From NCBI GenBank assembly GCA_902806575.1, contig CADCXD010000001.1:2294001-2358000 (forward strand): a stretch of 64,000 nt of DNA, read 5' to 3'. This stretch comes from Jackrogersella multiformis (taxonomy: Eukaryota; Ascomycota; Sordariomycetes; Xylariales; Hypoxylaceae). The first letter of the stretch is position 1; the number at the start of each line of letters is the position of its first letter. The notes under the pieces were generated by a model. It saw only the letters and a list, made by a program, of their open reading frames with translations, was not told where the DNA came from and did not search any database. Of this stretch, positions 1 to 12,325 are shown piece by piece. The position numbers and the translations under genes are program-made.

Positions 1-1627
1 TCTTTTCCACCATACATAATACATACCAGCATAACCTACCAGGTAGGTAGTATGTATGTATTATGTAGACACCACAGACATGCAACCTTCAACGGAGCTA
101 CCCGACCTGCCGACTAACATGGTTCCCCACTGCTGCTAGGTGTCAGGGTGTTGGCTCCCACCTTAGCTGTTCATTTGGGTCTTTTCTTGTCAGGGGTCGT
201 GCAGTTTCACCATGTCGTCTTCACCTTGAGGTTCACATGCAATACTCTGTAGGTAAGTAGGTACTAATAGTAATCAATACCACCATAGCATTCATGAAAC
301 GCTATTTCACTGCCCTTGCATTCTTGTTGGCAGATACGGCGGAGATTATCGAGGCCATTCGGACGAATTCAACGTAACATGAACTACTACTACTTTAAGT
401 ATGTATTACATGTTCTCTGTTATCGCAGTCTATTTATACATTACCGTGTACCTAGGTATTAGTACCAGTTAATAATCTCATGTTACTTCGGAGGGGGCCG
501 ATATCCAAGATGATAGATATATAAAAAGGCATACCTGCCTTTCGCGTATTCCGTAGGTACTTACATACCTAGGTAAGTAAAGGTAAAGATGATCAACGCG
601 AGGGAGGGATGATTATGGTAAGGATAACTTCATACTTACCTAGGTACATACTAGCATACCTGGTATCTAGGTACTTAGGTATGCATCAAGCTTACCTAGC
701 TGCCTAGGTACTGTGGATCGTCGAAATCTCTCCTCTCCGCAAGTCTTAATTACATAGATACACCAGAGGTAAATATCATTACTATTAGCCACCAATCAAC
801 GATTATAAACAAACAATATAAGTACTAGCACTGGCTAGTAGAGATATAGTATAGATTTAAGTACGTAATAAGATCTAACTACCGGCCTTGTACTATTACC
901 TGGGAAGGGACCTAGGTATGTCGTGGGGAAGATATTATATCCACACCTACCTAAAAGTACCTATAAGTAATGAGTCGTCTTATGGATGTAGGTATCTCTA
1001 ATTGTTAATGTGTACGGTGTTCCACTATATAGGAGAGCAAACACGAAACCACGTGGGAGTTGTAAATCAAGTCATTTTCCATTAATTAGTATTCACGACT
1101 CCATATGACTGGATGCACGATGTTGTAGAACCACCTAAGCAGTAATGCCAAATCCTCGTGGCCAGCAAACAAACTTAATTACCTACATAGGCAGTTACTT
1201 GCAGCAGTAGCCAGAGTCACGAGTGCCTTAAGTATTTGCATGATGTGGATGACAGACGAATCATCTGCAACCAATACTACCTAGGTACCTACCTAGCTGC
1301 CTAGGCCCTAGGTAGATACTAGGCCCTAGGTACCTACTAGGTAGATACCTACCTGGTAGGCATCAGGATTCAGGACAACTCTAAACTCCAAACTCCTGAC
1401 ATGTCCCACTGATACATACAATACGTACGACCTCAACAGCCTCATCTAGTATATTACTTACCTAGGTACACAGCTACAACATCTATCCCTATATCCCTAC
1501 CTAGGTACCTAAAAATAAACCAACCAAGCAAATAAATCTAGAAACATTAGAACATCGCACACATGCACCCCCACTAGGTACCTAAGATATAAGACACAAG
1601 ACCAACAAAAAAACAATTATTAATAAA
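1..1627. other. Gene-free region rich in TACCTAGGTA motifs
   Basis: No reading frame here looks coding. The stretch is moderately AT-rich and holds many copies and near-copies of the self-complementary decamer TACCTAGGTA, for example around 449-458, 637-646, 1279-1345, 1460 and 1498. The 1279-1360 segment is a dense run of alternating CCTAGG, GGTACC and CTAGGTA words. It ends in the A-rich leader just before the hydrolase start codon at 1628. Confidence 0.7.
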
Positions 1628-2728
1628 ATGTCCGAGACAATTCGTCTACCCCATAAACCTGATACCCCACTCTCCTACCGATTTCTACCGGGACAAGGTC
1701 CCTTATCTATCACCCACCTCGTCGTCTTCCTCAACGGCCTCATCGTTCCCCAGGTCGGATGGTTGCCCACTATAAAGGATATACAGCGAAGATGGGCAGA
1801 GAGCGGTCGCGACCTGCTTAACCGCCCCCCGCTGCTCACTTACGACCGCTACGGCCAGAGCGAGTCGGCCCGTGATCCTGCTGATGAGCACCTCGGCGGG
1901 AGCCATGGCATCAGCGAGGTTGTTGGCGATCTGCACGCATTGGCGCGCGAGATCTGGCGGGCTAAGACACAAAATAACGATGTCTCGAACGGACACGTGG
2001 TAGAGCAAGTAGAGCACGTGAAGGGCGTGGAGGGCGTGGCGCAAAGACAAGAGCAAGAAGGAAAACGAGGAGGGTCTTCGTCATCATCATCGTCATCACT
2101 GCCGAGACTAATATTCGTCGCCAACAGCATCGGCTGTGTCATCGCGCGCCTCTACGCCGAGACCTACCCGGGCTCCGTAGAAGCGCTACTTCTCCTCGAC
2201 AGCAACATCGCGAACAGCGACCTCGTCTCCGTCTTCCCGGACCCGGACGCGCCCGGCTTCGACCCTTCTGTGCTCCCCTCCGACGTGACGGTCGGCGACC
2301 TAAGGCGCACGCGCGCCGGGTACTTCGCTCACTTCCACCCGTCGGCGCCGAACCCGGAGCACCTGGACCGCCGGGACATCGCGTCTCTGCTCCCGCACTC
2401 CGACGCGCCGCCGTTGGCGGGGCCCAAAGGTGCGGATGGCGAGGACGGACCGGGGCCGTGGGTCACGGTCGTAGGGCACGACTGGGAAACCTTCGCCGAG
2501 GAGGGATCGCGCGGGTCGATGAACGTGCCCAAGAGCCTGACCAACGCCTTCATGAACCCGGCTTGGGCCCTGTACAATAAGGGGCTGGCGCGCCTGACAG
2601 ACGCTAGCAGGGCGCGCGGCCCCGTGATAGCGGTCGGCTGCGGGCATTTCATACAGAAGGACGATCCGGTGCTCGTCGCGGAGCTTACGGAGGACTTGCT
2701 GGGGAGAGTGGAGGCTCATGCGGGATAG
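1628..2728 (+). CDS. alpha/beta hydrolase fold protein
   Basis: Single exon, 366 residues, starting at an ATG preceded by an A-rich leader. The chain reads as an alpha/beta hydrolase: an early beta strand (HLVVFLNGL, near residue 30), a YDRYGQS segment typical of the strand and loop before the nucleophile domain, a nucleophile elbow at FVANSIGC with Ser167, an acidic strand end at LLLLDSN, and a late GCGHFIQKDDP segment whose His340 fits the catalytic histidine. The first elbow glycine is alanine or absent (A-N-S-I-G instead of G-x-S-x-G). Residues about 113-158 are a low-complexity insert ending in a poly-serine run, absent from typical family members. No signal peptide is seen, so it is probably cytosolic. 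The fold is reasonably secure; substrate and pathway are unknown. Confidence 0.8.
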   Translation: MSETIRLPHKPDTPLSYRFLPGQGPLSITHLVVFLNGLIVPQVGWLPTIKDIQRRWAESGRDLLNRPPLLTYDRYGQSESARDPADEHLGGSHGISEVVGDLHALAREIWRAKTQNNDVSNGHVVEQVEHVKGVEGVAQRQEQEGKRGGSSSSSSSSLPRLIFVANSIGCVIARLYAETYPGSVEALLLLDSNIANSDLVSVFPDPDAPGFDPSVLPSDVTVGDLRRTRAGYFAHFHPSAPNPEHLDRRDIASLLPHSDAPPLAGPKGADGEDGPGPWVTVVGHDWETFAEEGSRGSMNVPKSLTNAFMNPAWALYNKGLARLTDASRARGPVIAVGCGHFIQKDDPVLVAELTEDLLGRVEAHAG

Positions 2729-5700
2729 GGGATGTATGCGGAGTAGCAGTACCTACCTACTCATGCTCTGCTTCTATGCCCGTAGGTACATACAAACTTC
2801 GTAGCACCGACGCTAGACTTCGTGGTCCGTTATCATGGAGTTTGCTTGAGAGTGGTAAGTTGTAGCTATACCTTGTACCCGTATTTCATAAAAAATGCTT
2901 GATTAGGCGATGCTGGTTTAGCGAGCCTCTTCATAGGTCCCTTACCCTTGCTCCAATCACAAGCCCTCGGCCTGTCATATTTGATAAGGAATACTTACAG
3001 GCAACGTTTCCGGCCATGAAAAAATTACCGTCCAGTCTATTTGTCATCGAGTAGAACCTACAAACATGTAGTTTATATGATACATCGAATATGCCACTTT
3101 TCGGCAACAGGGAGACGTCGTCGAAAATCAACGTAGGTAGTTACAACGTTGCCGTTGCGCGCCACGTAGTATCGAGGACTAATCCCTATCGAGGCGCTGT
3201 AGTCAGCGCCGCCCCCTATTGTCAGAACCTCGAACGATTTTTTTGTTTCCATACTTACCTAGCCTAGGTATCTAAATATACCTTACGTGTCACCTCATTT
3301 AAAGAACCGAAAATGAAAGGGTTAATATCGAACCAAACTAGAGACTGGCCTAAATGGTTGGTATCTATCTACGACGTATTAACGCTGGACAGGCTAGCTG
3401 CATTACGTATACAAAACTAGTTATACATTTACAAAAGACGCAAGATGATGGATGATTCCGAGCTGATGATCTTGGGGTGCAGCGCGGATATTTGGCGAAC
3501 GGTTACTCCTATTCCTCTAATAGTTAGTTAATACCTCTCCCTCCCTACACTAGTTGGTAGCGTAGCTAGCTAGGGAGGTTGATGAAAGAAGTAGATATCG
3601 GCGATATTCCCATAGCACTAACTAATAGAAATCGGATCTAGGTTCACATCCAGTGAGATCTACGAAGGACTAAAGCGATGCAGCCGACTTATCTGTCGCT
3701 TAGCTGCGGACTAATCTTCGTAGGCTCGGTTCTAGTCGATTTTGAATCTCTAGGCTAGAACTGCACCGGTTCCCATGTTTGGAAGTATCTAGCCGGCCGT
3801 GCTAGTGTAGTCGCTGGGTAATACCGATACAGCGTTCTTAACAAATATAGGGGCAGGGGTGAGGGTAGTTTGCCTTAAGCATGTGTCCCTGTTTGAGGAT
3901 AACGTCCCTGATAACTGGTAATTCCTCAATACTCCTAGCTAGCATGATATACATACATGACGCGATAACCATGCCGTGCGGCTGAACGTACCATGCGCGG
4001 TTCCAAACTCGCAACCCTGGATGACGACTCAACGACCGAGCGCATGCTAACCAAGTATGGTGGTGGAACATCCGAGATCGCACATAGAAGCATTTTGAGT
4101 ACTATCAAGATCTCGGGAGACCTCGCTCCTAGCAGTCTAAGGGTGTCCTAAAAACTAGAGGGAAAGATCCCGGGACTAATGACGATATCAACAAGACCCT
4201 CCAGGAAGTCTGCCACACCAGCAAAACAACTATATCGCCAGTTAAAGTGTCCCGGTAGGAGATGGGTGGAGGATGGAATTTCCATGTATATATACCTAGA
4301 ACAGTACCTAGTGTATACATTTACACCTAGTAATTACACATATCTTCCTATTGAACTCATTACCAAGCGCTACCGTTATACCTTAGGGCGAGATAAGTTG
4401 TCTATATTGACTGATCATCTACGCGAGTAGTAGAATGTGATACGTGTATATAATGCCGGTTTATCACTCTCGGGAGTCTTCTTCTGCCGGTATATTCAAG
4501 TTCTTTGTTGCTAGAAAGAATATTAATGCTGCCCCAGTACTTCAGCGATTACACAGGAGGAATTATGTGATGCGCTGAACTTGCATTGTATAATGGTGAT
4601 TAATTTGTTAACGTCCGGAGGACGTATATACCTACCTTGGAAGGCATATGCATATCGCGCATCACTAGCTCATAGCACGTCTGGAGTACAGTTTCGCTTG
4701 ACATAGTAATAGCATTATGTAAGTTTATTCTCGAGAGTAAGAAGAAGTTGGAATCCCCTATTGATGGTTGAAGATAGAACAATGGCTTTAGAAAGCACAG
4801 AGGAGGTGCTGTAGAGATTCCGAACGATGCTTCGAAATCCTAGACTAGAAATAACTGAATCAGATCTGCTAGTTGCTGCTTAACACACCCGTCTCTAGTT
4901 ACACGTATGTCACTTTCCTCTAGCCCCTTATACTTTGCGAGGAGACTCGCGTTGAAGGGAGATCGAATACATGTGCTAAAACACTGTCTACTGTAATTAT
5001 ACATCGCGAACTTGTAGCTTTCATGACTGGCATAAACCTAAGCTTACGTTAGTATGATAGATACGATTCGCAGTCTATAGCATATGTAGGAGAAAGTCGA
5101 CGATGGCGATGGTCTGTTCAATGAATATGATTCTCAAGAGGATGGCCATATTTCAAATGGACTTGCCTTCGATACCACTAGTCTTAAGGCTTCCTTGGTG
5201 GCCCATTTTATAATGCTCGCTGGTTAGCTGTGTGCATGCTCAGGGGCAACTTTCTAGATTTACCGATGTTAAGCTGATATAATCAGTAGTCACTATAACA
5301 ATATATAAGGGTACTAGTAACAGGTTGGTATATAGGATTTTATTGTGTACCTATCTACCTGACAGTAGTCTGTAAGCGCACCGAATGCCCTTGTGTGTTA
5401 CAATGCCTACCTTACTACATAGGTACGAAGCTTCATTAAGTCTCCTCCTAGTGCCTATAACTGAATAGTTGGTATTCATACCTACTAATCTATCTACTAT
5501 CTTATATTCTGGATAGCCATTGACAGAAGCCTGGTCTATCGAGGAAGCCTAATCTATCGATGGATAGACCTAACAGGAGTTCGGCCCGAGCTCGTTGCGC
5601 AACAACGTCGTTATTACCCGTATCGCTAGATCTGCCTTGTGACAGCTACCGCTTATACCATCGATACTCATCGCTCAGGTTCATGATATAAAGGTTATTG

Positions 5701-7406
5701 GCATATCACTGCCGTAGGCACATTCTAGAAGTATAACACTTGTTAAAGATGCTTGGGGGAAAATGATTATATACCGTATGTCTAAGGCTATAAAACGAAG
5801 AGCCACCGAGATTAGGACGAATCATACATTGGCCGTCGCTTGATGCGTGAAGGCAAATGCGTGGCCTCCGGGGCTAATATGGCATCTCTTATCGACCTCT
5901 TTCTTGAACGCCTTCGGTTACGAGGATATCAACCACTACTATCTGATGTATACCTAGGTAACCATAAACCTTTGCTGCTAGATGGGGTGATTGGTATTAG
6001 TAAGACGATGGCATGGTTCATCGAATATGACTGCAAGATTCAGGAGATTTTTTTCCTTGTTGTAGTAGTCGCCACCTCATCCAGCCCCAAGCTATTTCCG
6101 AAGACGAGTTTGCTTAGTTGCTTGCGAGTTTCTTAGGTTATACCTTAGTTCTAGGACACCTTATCTTTTAGATAGTAAATATGTCAACAAAGGCGTTGCT
6201 GGCACAGATACAGGCAAGGGCCCTTTTAACACGAAGGACCACCCTGTCAGATATGTGATAATAGCGGCATGCTTATACCTAAGGAGCACATTCTGGTGCA
6301 TATGCTAGGTATGTCTAGACCAACACTACCCCTTGGCTCAAACTTAACCGAGCTGATAGGCGTAATGCTTATACGACTAGAGGCTGTACGTCCTATAAAT
6401 AAGTTAACCTAATGGTGTTTGAAAAGAATCTGGAGGAATGGGCAGCCGCAAAATTCCATGAGATGACTTCCAAATAGCGAACGAAGCTCCTTCTTGGTCT
6501 TATCCAGAGACAGCTGATAGACAGTCCCCGTCGCTGAAACGTATGTCACTGGTAGATCCGGATAGTGAAAAACGAGGGTTCTCCTATTGCTCTTCTACGT
6601 CATCCTTTAAATTACTGATATTTCTTAGCACTTCTCCAGTCCGAAAGCACTTTCTTCAAGTTCCCACCCATCCACACATTTTCTCTTTCACCCTACGTAG
6701 GTTAATATCGTCTAGTTCATGCTTTCATGAGATACTTCAAAGCCTTCTCTACCTAGGTAAGTATGGGCTTATACCTGGGTTTAGATTATGATAGGTACCT
6801 AGGTAACTATATCGAAGGCCAAGTTGTCATTCCGGTAAATCGGTGTCTCGGAATTAGCTTCATTCTCCGGTTTTATAGATAAAAGATTTAAGTTGCTTGT
6901 TTTTATATTCCATTGGGGAAGACTCGAAAGCACCACTTACAGTTTTGATTTAAAGATTTCGATTGCCTTTTATAGCTTAACGCATTGACCACCCCACAAA
7001 TCCCCAGTCCCTGGTCTACTCCACTTTACGGGAAAGCTTTCCCAAATGCAGGGTCCGATGCTCGGCAAATGGCTCGATTAGGCTCCACTGTCGTCATTTG
7101 TGGTCGACCCGCAAGTTAGTTAAAGAAAATAACATGGGATTCACTAAAATAAAATAAAAAGAGGAAAGATGACAATGTAGTGGGCGGTCTACAGAAGTGG
7201 TCTCTACTCTCCTCCTCCTTTACCTACCCCTACACCACCAATGCGTAAAGAAGAAATAACCCAATTCATAATCTCTTTCCAGTTCGCCCATTTTTATTCT
7301 ATTTCTTTTCATACTTGCGCACTCGCAAACTTAGGAATGAAACTTCTGAGCTTAAGCATATCCTCTTTGTTGCTTTCTTCAGTTCTTTAATCCCTAAAAG
7401 TCCCAA
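2729..7406. other. Gene-poor 4.7 kb interval
   Basis: I recognise no gene. Short open frames exist, for example 3838-4083 on the minus strand and 5840-6136 on the plus strand, but none has a recognisable motif, a convincing leader or a matching splice pattern. The stretch near 5098-5220 reads open for about 40 codons with mixed composition and then breaks, which could be a decayed gene or transposon. TACCTAGGTA-type motifs occur near 3255, 5949, 6754 and 6796. The last 400 bases before 7407 become CT-rich, as expected for the promoter and leader of the next gene. Confidence 0.6.
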
Positions 7407-8031
7407 ATGCCCCCAGCCAAGTCGAAAGCGAACCACGACGACGCAAAGTCGGAGACGGCGAGCGTCAAGGAACGAAATGGCCACGGGTCTAACCATCATC
7501 AATCGAACGGCAAACTTAGACGAGTGGCTAGTTCTACTGGTACACAATTGCGAGACGTGACGACCGTTAACGGCAACTCGTCGACCGTACCAGCGCCAGC
7601 GCCAGCGCCAGCGTCACGACCAGGCCACGCTCCCGGGGTATGATCGCCTCTTCTGTCATTATATGCTATTGTTTTCATGTCGGCTTACAGTGTATCCCCT
7701 ATAGCTACAATGGCCGTCATTCGATCGAGAGGTTCTACACGATTACCGTCGGAAATACCTCCTCCACACCCCGACCGCTTTTGCCAATCCGCATCATCAC
7801 TGGGTACTCTCGCGACCAGGCATCGGGCTACGGTCGCCCACAATGGCGCGGAAACTAGAAAACCGACGCCAGAGTAAAGACGAGCTCACGAAAGTCGTCA
7901 GAAAACATTTCAATGCGATCGGCGTACAGGAGACCGATGTCATTGTCGACTTTGTTCACAGGGTCAGGAATCCCGGGGTTGTGAAAATTAAAAGGAATAA
8001 AGATCTGCCACACTCGTCTCCGTTACCATGA
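7407..8031 (+). CDS. SAP30-like Sin3-binding protein of a histone deacetylase complex
   Basis: Two exons, 7407-7637 and 7705-8031, joined in phase 0 across a 67-nt intron (GTATGA donor, CCTATAG acceptor), giving 185 residues. The N-terminus MPPAKSKANHDDAKSE and the block LRRVASSTGTQLRDV look like fungal SAP30-type proteins. Exon 2 carries the Sin3-binding region: WPSFDREVLHDYRRKY, then SPTMARK, then VRKHFNAIGVQETDVIVDF. SAP30 bridges Sin3 and the Rpd3 deacetylase in the nucleus, so this protein probably acts in transcriptional repression. The reading frame changes between exons, so an unspliced translation hides the gene. The last 20 residues after VRNPG are poorly conserved, and a further C-terminal intron cannot be excluded. 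The start is the only ATG that fits the conserved N-terminus. Confidence 0.82.
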
Positions 8032-9001
8032 TTACCTAGGTAGATTACCTACCTATACCCATGCCCTATACGTATACCCTCCGAAAGTAAGAATACTGGC
8101 GCTTCTGGGTTTCTGGCACTACTGCGTTGTTGTAGATATGGATACCATCATGATGCTACAAGACTTGCTTCGAGTCTTTTGCACATCGGGGCTCGTTTTT
8201 GGTTTCTCGCATTTTCGCATTTTCTTGGAGTTTAGCGCTGGATGGGACTTCGCCGCGGAGGAATATGGACCGACGACTATGACTGGGAAGGATACATTGG
8301 TAAAGGAACTCTACGAAGCTTTACAAGGATAAGGTATATAAGTAAGGTCTGTTATTGAATTAAAATTTCAACTCTGTATTATAATAGGGATATGGATTTC
8401 TTTTTACTGAATATTCTTATATTCTTAATCATCACAAAGTTCTAAGGTTATTACTTATTTTAATGTTCCACTTTGTATGTGAGTTTAGCTGTCTAACCTT
8501 ACCTTTTTTTGAGTTTCGCGGGTTGCTAAAAGTTACTAAGCCGAACCCCTCACGCGGGACGCTCTCCAATTCCTTTCCATTTTAGTACCTAGGTACCTCT
8601 AATAAATTTAAATTGGATGTGCCTTTTGGTGTGGCACTGCACCTGCTTAATAATCTACATAACCTTAGTACCCAGGTAGGTAGTGGTCCATGCGGCTCTG
8701 CACGTGTTACGACCCACATAGGCAATCCAGAATCCAGTGGGGGGTTTGAGAGAATCGAGAATCTTCCCGTTTGCTCGGCATCGGATAAGAAAAAAAAAAA
8801 AGTTCAAGCGGGCGTCATTGCGATCCATCGTGGGCAGTTTTCATTCATTCTGCATCTTACCTACCACGAACCTAAATACACAATTTATCTTCTCTCCTCA
8901 ATCCTTTAGATATGCGCTCTTCATAGCTCATTGACCTTAACATATCATGATTAATCGCAATAGCTTCGCTTAAATTTCACGTGCGATCAGGAGCATTCAA
9001 G
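8032..9001. other. Intergenic region between SAP30-like gene and mdj1
   Basis: There is no supported gene. A 64-codon frame at 8138-8332 ends in a rather protein-like stretch (WDFAAEEYGPTTMTGKD), but it has no recognised family and no splice partner that I could find. TACCTAGGTA motifs lie at about 8032 and 8587. The segment 8340-8480 is AT-rich. The 8790 poly-A run and the CT-rich segment before 9002 probably belong to the mdj1 promoter. Confidence 0.5.
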
Positions 9002-10765
9002 ATGAATTCTACTCTATTCACAAAAGCTGCGATCCCGTCGCGCATACTCTCTCCAGCTCAGATATATCGCAGGCAAAGGTTACGAGATCGCTTAGGGAAG
9101 CGCGCACAAAGTAGTCCGATTTGCTCATTATCGAAGAGGCCAAGCAATACAATAAGTCGATCTTCGTGGCAAGCATCATTATGTAGACGAGTTAGTTATT
9201 CCTCCTAAAGCTTGTGTCGTGCTTATATTTTAAGTTAACCATCTTCAATATAGTCCTTCCATGCTACCCCCAATGCTCTCGCCATCAAAAACCCGTACAA
9301 TACCCTGGGCGTGGGGAAATCAGCTTCGGCGGCGGAGATCAAGAAAGCATACTATGGATTAGCCAAGAAGTTCCACCCAGATACGAACAAGGACCCATCA
9401 GCGAAAGATAAATTTGGCGAAATCCAGTCCGCGTACGAAATCCTGTCCGATCCAAAGAAGAAGGAACTGTTTGATCAAGTTGGACCTGCCGGCTTTGATC
9501 CTAATGGTGGACCTCAACCAGGAGCTGGCGATCCCTTTGGAGGCGCAGGACATCCTTTCACAGGCTTTGGTGGTGGACAAGGCGGCTTCGGTGCTAACTT
9601 CAACTTTGAAGACATCTTCTCTGCATTCACCGGTGGTGGACGAGGAGGGCCCTTTGGCGGAGGAGGCCGCGGTGGCGGTGGCGGTGGCGGCGGGGGAAGT
9701 CCATTCCACGAGATCCTCGTTGGTGAGAACATCGAGGTACAAACGAGTATATCCTTTATGGAGGCGGCAAGAGGAACGAGCCAGACTATTACGATACATC
9801 CGCTCATGCAGTGTAATACATGCCATGGAAGCGGTCTTAAGTCGGGTATCAAGCGGACAGCATGCAGAACCTGCGGCGGCACAGGCGCACAGGTACACTT
9901 CATGACGGGCGGTTTCCAGATGGCCTCTACCTGTAGCACTTGCAAAGGCAGCGGCCTAGTAGCCCCTAGAGGATCAGATTGTCGGACATGCTCTGGGTCC
10001 GGCACGGTCAGGGCGCGTAAAACTATCACTGTAGACATCCCGGCTGGCATTGAAGACGGCATGAGGTTACGATTAGATGGAGAGGGCGACGCACCCGCTT
10101 CTGGTAACGCGGCAGAGGCCCATGCTAAGACAGCTCGAGGAGACCTCTACGTTTTCGTGACGGTCGCGGCAGATCCAAAGTTTCAGCGAGCAGGCTCTAA
10201 CATTCTTTACACGGCGACCATCCCATTAACCACGGCGATGCTAGGTGGCGAGGTTACCATCCCAACGCTAGACGGCCAAGTCAACGTCAAGGTTGGGACA
10301 GGCACAAGCACCGGCGACAAGATGACGCTGGCTGGAATGGGTATGAAGAAATTGGGCGCCCGGCGTAGCACCGTGGGAGATCTAAGGGTAGAATTCCGAG
10401 TCGCGATGCCGAAGTACCTTAGCGCCAACCAGAGGACAATCGTTGAGATGCTGGCAGACGAGATGGGCGACAAGACAGCCAAACGAATAATGAACGTTAA
10501 AATGCCAGGGTAAGCAAGCAGTTGAGTGTAATCTCATATGCGGAAGTATCTAATCTCGAAAATTTATAGATCTGATAGCTCATCAGGCAGAGCGGCAACG
10601 AAGGATGACGACCCTGCAACCCATAGGAATGAAGGATTCTTGAAGTCGATATGGCACAACTTAACAAACCATCCAGCCCATCAAAAATCCGAAGACCAAA
10701 CGTCTGGTGATCAGAAGAAGCCTGGCGAAGAAGAAAAGAAAGATTCCGGCTCCGGCTCCGGTTGA
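9002..10765 (+). CDS. mdj1: Mitochondrial DnaJ (Hsp40) co-chaperone Mdj1
   Basis: Three exons: 9002-9190, 9254-10509 and 10570-10765, with introns of 63 and 60 nt (GTTAGT/ATATAG and GTAAGC/TTATAG). They give 546 residues, the usual Mdj1 length. The N-terminus is basic and ends in the RRSFHATPN segment typical of mitochondrial presequence cleavage regions. The J domain follows with its HPD triad at about residues 104-106. A Gly/Phe-rich linker runs about 150-215. The zinc region has four CxxCxGxG repeats ([32 protein letters not shown]) at about 250-310. The C-terminal substrate-binding domain extends to a charged tail. Mdj1 stimulates the matrix Hsp70 Ssc1 in protein folding. A plain reading stops at MPG (10513); splicing adds a 65-residue tail beginning SDSSSGRA and including [10 protein letters not shown], which looks like the family's C-terminus. 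Confidence 0.93.
9664..9700 (+). repeat. GGC/GGT-rich coding repeat (poly-Gly)
   Basis: An imperfect run of GGTGGC and GGCGG words inside mdj1 encodes a glycine tract in the Gly/Phe-rich linker after the J domain. Such tracts are prone to length change, so this is a likely polymorphic site within the gene. Confidence 0.8.
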
Positions 10766-11344
10766 GCTCGCACCTAATCTAGATGCCGTCCTTGAACAAA
10801 CGGGTGGTGAAACCCTCCTTATGCATGTACCATACGTGCACGGTTGGAAGATACGCTCCGGAGGTAAACACCTGAAATATAGACATAGAGATTGGAATTG
10901 CATGGATAAGGATGGTGTTGATGACGAATCGGTGATGATGCCCTGGCGTCCCTAGTGGAAGCGAATTTACTGGCGAGAGCAGCTTTGCGCGCCTCGATAT
11001 TCAAAATACTCGTTACGTATTTCGATCTGTATACTATTACCAAAGGGTGCAGGACGCAAAGCATCAAATAGTGCGAGGCAACTCTCCTCAATTCAAAATA
11101 CGTACATAATGAATTTAGGATCTGAGTAGATGATTATACATGTATCTTGTTTATAAAACCTCATAAGCTAAAACCTCACGATACTAGCACTGGCTTACAT
11201 ACCCATATCCTTTTGCTACCTACATGTACCCACAGCACTTCTTCATGTCTGTGCGTGCAACGTACTTAGTCTATAGATGGAGCATGATACCTACCTGGGT
11301 AAGCAATATACCTACCTAGGTATTATGTATGGAATTGATCTTAC

Positions 11345-11610
11345 AGGTGGTTGCAGAACTGGCCTCGGTTGGGTGAGCCGCGAGGAGAGAGGTCCCGGGA
11401 CTTCGCCCTGGAGAGCAGCCCTACTGAGTTTAAGGCCGCAGCAGCGGGCCGCTAGGCGCCGGCAACCCTGGCTTTCTTCATCGAGTCTGGAAGCTAACCG
11501 CCATAAGAACCAATCATGGAGTAGTCAGAGTCGAAGAGGAATGCCGGCTGTAGCCAATGACGTATCATAGAGGGGTTCTCCTGCCCTGTCGGGTGGTCTC
11601 GTCACCCGCA
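11345..11610. other. GC-rich island ending in a hairpin
   Basis: This 265-base block is clearly richer in GC than its AT-rich surroundings. Near its plus-strand end it carries an inverted repeat, CGGGTG at 11590-11595 and CACCCG at 11603-11608, with a 7-base loop. Neither strand gives a recognisable protein. It could be a structured RNA, a short exon, or a fragment of a repeat; I have no family match. Confidence 0.3.
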
Positions 11611-12286
11611 TAAGTGTGTGTTATATCGCGGTGATTATTATCTAGCACGGGGAGTGGAATGTTATTTTATAGGTATCATAAAGAGTAATAATATGTATTA
11701 GGATAGAGGGGAAATGGAGATCGTAGGATATGTGATCGATTGGTATTTGATATTACTGTTATTATTCGTTACCTACCTTCCTAGGTACCTAGGTAGGTAT
11801 AGAATACATAGAGGTAGGTGATTGTGCCAGGTAGATACCGGTAGTATTAGGTACGGACCAGAAAGATGCGCCTCGTATTAAGCGCTACGTTACACATCAA
11901 GTAAGCACCAATACCTAATACCTACCTAGGTACCTATGTAGTACGTAGGTAGGTACGTGGGACTGCCCTCTACCTTACGTACCTCCTACCTAACGTCAGG
12001 TGCTTCGGTACCTAAGGTAGGACAGCGGCGACATTGGGCCAACTCTCTGAAGTCTGATACCTACTAAGGTTGGTTTTTCTATTTGTAGGAAACAACTGCT
12101 GGCTGAGTCCTGACAACTCCAGGGCTAGTACCTAGGTATTTACTGTACCTTTTCTCCACCAATCCACTACATATACCTATCCGGATAGGTACTAATGTGC
12201 ATCCACTCTGGTCAGAACCCCACATGTGCAACCATATTGTGGTAGATACCTGCCTCAAGATCTTACTCGGCGGCTACTTAGCTTCG

Positions 12287-12325
12287 CTACTTTACTACTT
12301 TACTACTTTGCTACTTTGCTACTTT
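12287..12325 (+). repeat. (CTACTTTR)n short tandem repeat
   Basis: About five imperfect units of CTACTTTA or CTACTTTG occur in the intergenic region upstream of bro1. No coding role is seen. Confidence 0.8.

Noticed and set aside
9514..10062. Minus-strand proline-rich frame
   Set aside because: Antisense of the Gly-rich and zinc-finger regions of mdj1.
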